A stretch of DNA of 8,522 nucleotides from M3007 sp046155725. GTDB lineage: Bacteria > Bacteroidota > Bacteroidia > Chitinophagales > Saprospiraceae. Shown piece after piece: positions 1-3,891 of this stretch. A program made the position numbers and the translations under genes. A model generated the notes under the pieces. It was not told the DNA's origin and searched no databases. It was given only the letters and a program-made list of their open reading frames with translations. Location: positions 1 through 8,522 of the forward strand of contig JBJXFT010000367.1 of the NCBI GenBank assembly GCA_046155725.1, read 5' to 3'. Positions within the stretch are counted from its first letter, which is position 1, and every line of letters begins with the position of its first letter.

Positions 1-542
1 TCAAATGTCAACTCCACCCCCAAAGCAGGTACGGGAAATCGCAGATCGGATGGTAGGTAAGTTTCGGATTCCCATTCGCCGTTTTCGAGTTTGACGCGGA
101 CTTCAACGAGCATTTTTTCGGAGTCCACGAGGATGTAGTTTTGGAGCGATTCGATTTTTTTGTAGCGGATGAATTTGTCCACCGAATCCTCTGTGCGGGA
201 GGTTCTGGAAATGACCTCGAAGATGACCGGCGGATGTTTTTTGATGTATTTGCTTTCTTGGTCGCGGGGGTCGGGGGCGACCAAAACATCGGGGTAGGTG
301 TAGTCTTTTTGAGAAGTAATCTGCGCTTTTACGCTTTCGGTATAGATGCGCAAGTTTTTGATAATCTGCTTCAACGCGCTTTTGATGTTGTAGCAAATGT
401 CGTTGTGGTCATCGGTAGTGCCTGGCATAGGATAAAGGCTTCCGTGAATAAACTCGTGGCGGATTTCTGACCGCTCCTCAAATTCAATGTACTCCTCGAC
501 GGTCATCGAAGGGGCGGCAATGGCCAAGACATCATCTTTCAT
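1..542 (-). CDS. Uma2 family (DUF820) putative endonuclease, 3' end cut by window edge
   Basis: The frame starts at ATG 542-540 and stays open to the window edge. This gives 180 residues with no stop, against a usual family length of about 185-200, so only a few residues should be missing. Uma2/DUF820 proteins have a PD-(D/E)xK restriction-endonuclease-like fold; most have no proven function, and they are abundant in cyanobacteria and Bacteroidota. Visible family motifs are RHEFIHG (28-34), YPDV (83-86, candidate metal-binding D85), FEVIS (108-112, candidate E109), DKFIRYKKIESLQNYILVD (122-140) and a C-terminal basic/acidic beta region. A second in-frame Met at residue 13 is possible, but the conserved N-terminal region favours the first. 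It is divergent from bglX across a 112-bp gap. No partner gene is visible. The family call is firm, but the substrate and biological role are unknown. Confidence 0.85.
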   Translation of the reverse strand, partial: MKDDVLAIAAPSMTVEEYIEFEERSEIRHEFIHGSLYPMPGTTDDHNDICYNIKSALKQIIKNLRIYTESVKAQITSQKDYTYPDVLVAPDPRDQESKYIKKHPPVIFEVISRTSRTEDSVDKFIRYKKIESLQNYILVDSEKMLVEVRVKLENGEWESETYLPSDLRFPVPALGVELTF

Positions 543-558
543 GTTGAAAGTAGTGAAA

Positions 559-577
559 TCCCGAACTTGATTCGGGA
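559..577. repeat. Small palindrome in the Uma2/bglX intergenic region
   Basis: A perfect 7-bp inverted repeat: TCCCGAA, a 5-base loop CTTGA, then TTCGGGA. It sits 17 bases upstream of the Uma2 start, between the start codon and the predicted promoter, so it would fold in that gene's leader RNA. Its arms resemble the palindrome inserted in bglX at 2571-2591 (arms GATCCCG/CGGGATC), so the two may be copies of one dispersed element. It has no T-tract on the bglX side and is not a convincing terminator. Confidence 0.55.
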
Positions 578-598
578 CGGTAAAAATTTTTGATTGCA

Positions 599-606
599 CA
601 AAAATA
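599..606 (-). promoter_or_regulatory. Candidate Bacteroidota -7 box for the Uma2 gene
   Basis: Read on the minus strand the bases are TATTTTTG, a full match to the Bacteroidota -7 consensus TAnnTTTG. It lies about 57 bases upstream of the Uma2 start codon. A TTG lies upstream, but with only about 15 bases between, shorter than the usual 17-23, so the -33 part is weak. If used, the transcript leader would include the palindrome at 559-577. Confidence 0.4.
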
Positions 607-654
607 CAAGTTGAACCTCGACAACTTTAAAAAACCTCTACAACGTTCAAAACA

Positions 655-2913
655 ATGACACCTCTCAGGCTTCTTCAGGCTTTCTCTTTTCTGCTCGGCA
701 TCTTGTTTTCCAAACCGATGGCCGCCCAAATCTACCGCCCCTCCGCAGGCATCGAAACCCGCGTGAACGCCCTGCTCGCCAAAATGACCCTCGATGAAAA
801 GATCGGTCAACTCACGCTCTACACTACCGATTGGGGCAGCACCGGCCCGACCATCCGCGAGGGCTACAAAACCGACATCCGAAGCGGGGCTTGCGGCAAT
901 TTGTTCAACGCCCACACCACCGAGTTCGTCCGCGAATTGCAGCGCGTGGCCGTGGAAGAAACCCGCCTGAAAATCCCGATGCTGTTTGGCTTTGATGTCA
1001 TTCACGGTTACAAAACCATCTTCCCTATCCCGCTGGCAGAGGCCGCCAGTTGGGATTTGGAGGCCATCGAAAAATCCGCCCACATAGCCGCCACCGAAGC
1101 CAGTGCTGCTGGGCTCAACTGGACTTTCGCCCCTATGGTGGACATTGGCCGCGACCCCCGCTGGGGCCGTGTGATGGAAGGCGCGGGCGAAGACACTTAT
1201 CTCGGCAGCCGCATTGCCGAAGCCCGCGTGCGTGGCATTCAGGGCAAAAAACTTGGCGATACCGATGCCATGCTCGCTTGCGTGAAACACTACGCCGCTT
1301 ACGGCGCACCCACCGCCGGGCGCGACTACAACACGGTGGACATGAGCGAACGTTTTTTTCGGGAATACTACCTGCCGCCCTACGAAGCCGCCGTTCGGGC
1401 AGGCGCGGCCACGGTGATGACCTCGTTCAACGACTACGACGGCGTGCCCGCCACGGGCAACAAATACCTGCTGGACAACATCCTGCGCAAAGAATGGGGC
1501 TTCCAAGGTTTTGTGGTGACGGACTACACCAGCATCAACGAAATGGTGAATCACGGCGTAGTAGCCAATGACAAAGCGGCGGGCGAACTCGCCCTCAACG
1601 CCGGGGTGGACATGGATATGCAGGGCGCGGTCTACCAGCGTTTCCTCAAAAAGTCGGTGCAAGAGGGCAAGGTGAAGCAGAAGCAAATCGACGAGGCCGT
1701 GCGCCGAGTGCTGCGGCTGAAATTTGAGTTGGGCCTCTTTGAAGACCCTTACAAATACTGCAATGCCGAGCGAGAGAAATCCACCTTGTTCAGCCTCGAA
1801 AACCAAGTTGCCGCCCTCGAAATGGCCCTTAGTTCCATCGTGCTGCTAAAAAACGAGCGGCAGGTGTTGCCGCTGAGACTCGATCAAAAGATTGCGCTCA
1901 TAGGGCCGTTGGCCGACAACAAAAGCGAACTGATGGGCAACTGGAACGGCGCGGGCAATGCAAGCGATTGCGTGAGTTTGCGCGAGGGCTTGGGCAGTAT
2001 ACCGCTATTATTTGCCAAAGGCTGTGACATTGAAGGCAATGACAAATCCGGCTTTGCCGAAGCCCTCCGCGCCGCCGAGCAGTCCGACGTAGTGGTCGTT
2101 GTCGTAGGCGAAAAGGCAATGATGAGCGGCGAGGCCGCCGCTCGCGCCGAACTCGGCCTGCCCGGGGTGCAAGAAGAACTGGTGCTGGAACTTTGCAAAA
2201 CGGGCAAGCCCGTGGTGGTGGTGCTGATGAACGGCCGCCCACTCGCCATTCCCCGCATAGCCGAAAACGCCACCGCCATCCTCGAAACTTGGTGGCTCGG
2301 CAGCGCTACCGGCTATGCCATAAAAGACGTGCTGTTTGGCATGAAAAACCCTTCGGGCAAACTGCCCATGACCTTCCCCCGCTCGGTGGGTCAAGTGCCC
2401 ATTTTTTACAACTACAAAAGCACGGGGCGCCCTTATGACCCAAACTCGAAGTGGACGAGCAAGTACATTGACCAGCCCAACAGCCCACAATGGCCGTTTG
2501 GGTTTGGGCTGAGTTACACGACGTTTGAGTATGGCGAGCCGAAGGTGGAAACACAACCTTCCAAAAGTTTGATCCCGAAGAACCCGGGATCGGAAAGTTT
2601 GAGCAAACCGATTTTCACCGTTACCGTCAGCCTCACTAATACAGGGAAACGCCCCGGAGAAGAAGTCGCTCAACTCTACGTCCGCGACCTCGTGGGTTCG
2701 GTGACGCGCCCAGTAAAAGAGTTGAAAGGCTTCCAAAAAGTGATGCTGATGCCCGGCGAGACGAAGGAACTAACATTCACGCTGACGGAACACGACCTGA
2801 GTTTTTACCGTCAGGACATGACGTTCGGCATGGAGCCGGGCGAGTACGAGATTATGGTGGGGGGCAATTCGGAGGATGTGAAGCGGGTGCGGGTGACAAT
2901 TCCCGGTAAATGA
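655..2913 (+). CDS. bglX: Glycoside hydrolase family 3 beta-glucosidase, BglX type, secreted
   Basis: A 752-residue protein, the normal BglX length. It should release terminal glucose (possibly xylose) from beta-linked oligosaccharides in the periplasm. Residues 1-24 form a signal peptide with likely cleavage near MAA/Q. The GH3 N-terminal barrel (about 35-360) contains FDVIHGYKTIFPIPLA (113-128), DPRWGR (167-172), KHYAAYG (211-217) and GFVVTDY (285-291); D290 is the expected catalytic nucleophile. The GH3 C-terminal domain (about 390-610) ends near a conserved SGKLPMTFPRSVGQVP stretch. A fibronectin-III-like domain (about 654-745) follows. The linker before it carries a 10-residue in-frame insertion (see 2564-2602). 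ATG 655 is chosen because the signal peptide starts there; no Shine-Dalgarno is seen, as is usual in Bacteroidota. Lying upstream of susC and susD suggests a polysaccharide utilization locus. The family is certain; the exact linkage is not. Confidence 0.95.
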   Translation: MTPLRLLQAFSFLLGILFSKPMAAQIYRPSAGIETRVNALLAKMTLDEKIGQLTLYTTDWGSTGPTIREGYKTDIRSGACGNLFNAHTTEFVRELQRVAVEETRLKIPMLFGFDVIHGYKTIFPIPLAEAASWDLEAIEKSAHIAATEASAAGLNWTFAPMVDIGRDPRWGRVMEGAGEDTYLGSRIAEARVRGIQGKKLGDTDAMLACVKHYAAYGAPTAGRDYNTVDMSERFFREYYLPPYEAAVRAGAATVMTSFNDYDGVPATGNKYLLDNILRKEWGFQGFVVTDYTSINEMVNHGVVANDKAAGELALNAGVDMDMQGAVYQRFLKKSVQEGKVKQKQIDEAVRRVLRLKFELGLFEDPYKYCNAEREKSTLFSLENQVAALEMALSSIVLLKNERQVLPLRLDQKIALIGPLADNKSELMGNWNGAGNASDCVSLREGLGSIPLLFAKGCDIEGNDKSGFAEALRAAEQSDVVVVVVGEKAMMSGEAAARAELGLPGVQEELVLELCKTGKPVVVVLMNGRPLAIPRIAENATAILETWWLGSATGYAIKDVLFGMKNPSGKLPMTFPRSVGQVPIFYNYKSTGRPYDPNSKWTSKYIDQPNSPQWPFGFGLSYTTFEYGEPKVETQPSKSLIPKNPGSESLSKPIFTVTVSLTNTGKRPGEEVAQLYVRDLVGSVTRPVKELKGFQKVMLMPGETKELTFTLTEHDLSFYRQDMTFGMEPGEYEIMVGGNSEDVKRVRVTIPGK
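2564..2602. repeat. Palindromic mini-insertion with 9-bp flanking direct repeats, inside bglX
   Basis: AAAGTTTGA occurs at 2564-2572 and again at 2594-2602, exactly 30 bp apart. Between and overlapping these lies the inverted repeat GATCCCG (2571-2577), 7-base loop, CGGGATC (2585-2591). The 30-bp offset adds ten codons without breaking frame, in the low-conservation linker before the Fn3-like domain (about residues 637-650). The layout looks like a tiny palindromic element with a target-site duplication. Local slippage could also produce the direct repeat. Confidence 0.5.
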
Positions 2914-2925
2914 ATTTGTGCCCAT

Positions 2926-3000
2926 AAAACCCCCACACGAACACCCACAAATAAATTTGTGGGCTGGGGGGCTGCGGTTTGACAAAATGCCCCAATTGCC
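2926..3000. repeat. Repeat copy R1, truncated (R hairpin only)
   Basis: It opens with AAAACCCCCACACG, which R3 shares, then the R hairpin at 2944-2963: arms CCCACAAAT and ATTTGTGGG around an AA loop. CTGGGGGGC follows, as in R2. Near its end it reads ATTGCCCC, the beginning of an S half, then jumps directly into the R2 copy. Its S hairpin is therefore missing. The R1 and R2 hairpins are exactly 70 bp apart. The copy starts 13 bp after the bglX stop codon. Confidence 0.8.
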
Positions 3001-3003
3001 CCG

Positions 3004-3100
3004 CACACGAACACCCACAAATAAATTTGTGGGCTGGGGGGCAAACCTGTGGTTTGGCAAATTCCCCCATTGCCCCCCAGCCCACAGGTTTACCTGTGGG
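3004..3100. repeat. Repeat unit R2-S1, left flank of the transposase gene
   Basis: The R hairpin is at 3014-3033 (arms CCCACAAAT/ATTTGTGGG) and the S hairpin at 3081-3100 (arms CCCACAGGT/ACCTGTGGG). They are joined by CTGGGGGGCAA (3034-3044), which is perfectly complementary to TTGCCCCCCAG (3070-3080). The unit can thus fold into an 11-bp stem with one hairpin outside each end. A further 6-bp hairpin, CAAACC/GGTTTG (3042-3056), lies in the middle. R and S are reverse complements of one another apart from paired changes in the stems. There is no T-tract, so it is not an ordinary terminator. Confidence 0.85.
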
Positions 3101-3208
3101 TTGCATGGGTTGCATGGGTTGCATGGGTTGCATGGGTTGCATGGGTTGCATGGGTTGCATGGGTTGCATGGGTTGCATGGGTTGCATGGGTTGCATGGGT
3201 TGCACCGG
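3101..3208. repeat. 9-bp tandem repeat array, unit TTGCATGGG
   Basis: Eleven perfect consecutive copies of TTGCATGGG occupy 3101-3199, followed by a degenerate twelfth copy, TTGCACCGG (3200-3208), and the start of another (TTGCC). The array begins at the base after the S1 hairpin and ends 56 bp before the transposase start codon. Because the unit is three codons long, it holds several frames open on both strands and creates low-complexity ORFs (Cys-Met-Gly, Leu-His-Gly and, on the minus strand, Met-Gln-Pro repeats) that are not genes. Perfect copies imply recent expansion, so copy number probably varies between strains. Confidence 0.97.
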
Positions 3209-3264
3209 TTGCCAAATGAAACGCGGCCAAAATTTTATCCATTCACCATTAAAATAACGAGTGT

Positions 3265-3714
3265 ATGTCACACGCCAAGAACAAAGTCTGGATTCATGGA
3301 GTGTTCTCCGTCAAGTACCGCAGGCCCCTGATCAACAAAAACATTCGATCACAAGTGTACGAAATGCTGCGGGCCAACCTGCGGCGGGTCGGATGCCACC
3401 CGGAGCTCGTCGGCGGAATAGAAGACCATGTCCATGTGCTGTTTCTGCTCAACCGGGACACCTCGATTTCGAAGGCGTTTCAACAGATGAAAGGTGCCAC
3501 TTCCCGCGAAATCAACCACTTGAAACTGACTTCGGAACACTTCAACTGGCAGATTGGGTATGCCGCATTTTCGGTGTCGGAATCAAAAATCCCGATTATC
3601 GAGCGGTATATCGAGAACCAAGAGGAACACCACAGAAAGCAAGATTTTCAAAAAGAACTTCGGTACCTGATAGAAGGTCATGGGCTGGAGTTTGAAGCGT
3701 TGGATTTGGATTGA
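3265..3714 (+). CDS. tnpA: IS200/IS605-type Y1 HUH transposase (TnpA / RAYT-like)
   Basis: A 149-residue protein, the usual size for single-domain Y1 transposases, which cut and rejoin single-stranded DNA at hairpin-marked sites. The HUH motif is H55-V56-H57 within GIEDHVHVLF. The catalytic tyrosine is Y115 in RYIENQEEHH, with the helper Q119. FNWQIGYAAFSVS (93-105) is typical of Bacteroidota members. The basic N-terminus and QMKGATSREIN (74-84) fit DNA binding. ATG 3265 starts directly into the conserved domain. The gene appears intact, with no frameshift. It has no tnpB partner and lies between direct copies of a hairpin-pair repeat, which suggests a REP-associated transposase rather than a plain IS. 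Family membership is firm; whether it acts on the neighbouring repeats is inference. Confidence 0.93.
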   Translation: MSHAKNKVWIHGVFSVKYRRPLINKNIRSQVYEMLRANLRRVGCHPELVGGIEDHVHVLFLLNRDTSISKAFQQMKGATSREINHLKLTSEHFNWQIGYAAFSVSESKIPIIERYIENQEEHHRKQDFQKELRYLIEGHGLEFEALDLD

Positions 3715-3744
3715 ACGAAAAATCGGCACACGGAAACCCACGCG

Positions 3745-3849
3745 AAAACCCCCACACGAACACCCACAAATAAATTTGTGGGCTGAGGGGCAAGCGCAGG
3801 TTTGGCAAATCCCCCCAATTGCCCCCCAGCCCACAGGTTTACTGTGGGG
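3745..3849. repeat. Repeat unit R3-S2, right flank of the transposase gene
   Basis: This is a second complete copy of the left unit in the same orientation. The R hairpin at 3763-3782 is identical to R1 and R2. The joining stem is CTGAGGGGCAA (3783-3793) against TTGCCCCCCAG (3819-3829), with one mismatch. The S hairpin at 3830-3848 has lost one C relative to S1, shortening its stem to CCCACAG/CTGTGGG with a 5-base loop. The R-to-S span is 86 bp against 87 bp in the left unit. It ends about 43 bp before the susC start, so it forms most of the susC upstream region. Confidence 0.85.
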
Positions 3850-3869
3850 TTTATGTGGATTTATGCGGG
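3850..3869. repeat. Two imperfect 10-bp tandem units after the S2 hairpin
   Basis: TTTATGTGGA followed by TTTATGCGGG. They sit in the same position relative to S2 as the 9-bp array does to S1, and resemble its unit TTGCATGGG. This may be a short or decayed counterpart of the left array. Confidence 0.5.
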
Positions 3870-3891
3870 TTAACAAACAAAATCATTCATT

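Larger units (their letters stand above)
2926..3869 (+). mobile_element. IS200/RAYT-like island: HUH transposase flanked by structured repeats
   Basis: This stretch fills the gap between bglX and susC. In order it holds a truncated repeat (R1), a complete R2-S1 repeat unit, a 9-bp tandem array, the Y1 transposase gene and a second complete unit, R3-S2. The two complete units are direct copies of each other, and each consists of two hairpins facing one another. IS200/IS605 elements carry subterminal hairpins at both ends, and RAYT genes are typically bracketed by REP hairpins; both fit here. Exact element ends cannot be set from one copy, so the boundaries given are the outer limits of recognisable repeat sequence. 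No tnpB gene is present. Confidence 0.6.

Noticed and set aside
532..1806. Long minus-strand open frame (424 codons) opposite bglX
   Set aside because: It is antisense to the conserved GH3 catalytic domain and rich in His, Val and Gly, as mirror frames of GC-rich codons are. It shows no recognisable domain and overlaps the Uma2 start.
2944..3100. R and S hairpins as transcription terminators for bglX
   Set aside because: The stems are strong but no T-tract follows any of them on either strand. They also repeat on both sides of the transposase gene, which fits a mobile repeat better.
3101..3208. Possible CRISPR array
   Set aside because: The repeats are 9 bp and directly adjacent with no spacers, and no cas gene is present.
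2852..3331. Open frames with Cys-Met-Gly, Leu-His-Gly or Met-Gln-Pro repeats on both strands
   Set aside because: They exist only because the 9-bp tandem repeat is a whole number of codons without stops, and they run through palindromic repeat DNA.
3261..3695. Alternative plus-strand frame of 144 codons overlapping tnpA
   Set aside because: The tnpA frame holds the HUH and Tyr motifs, while this one has no family features.
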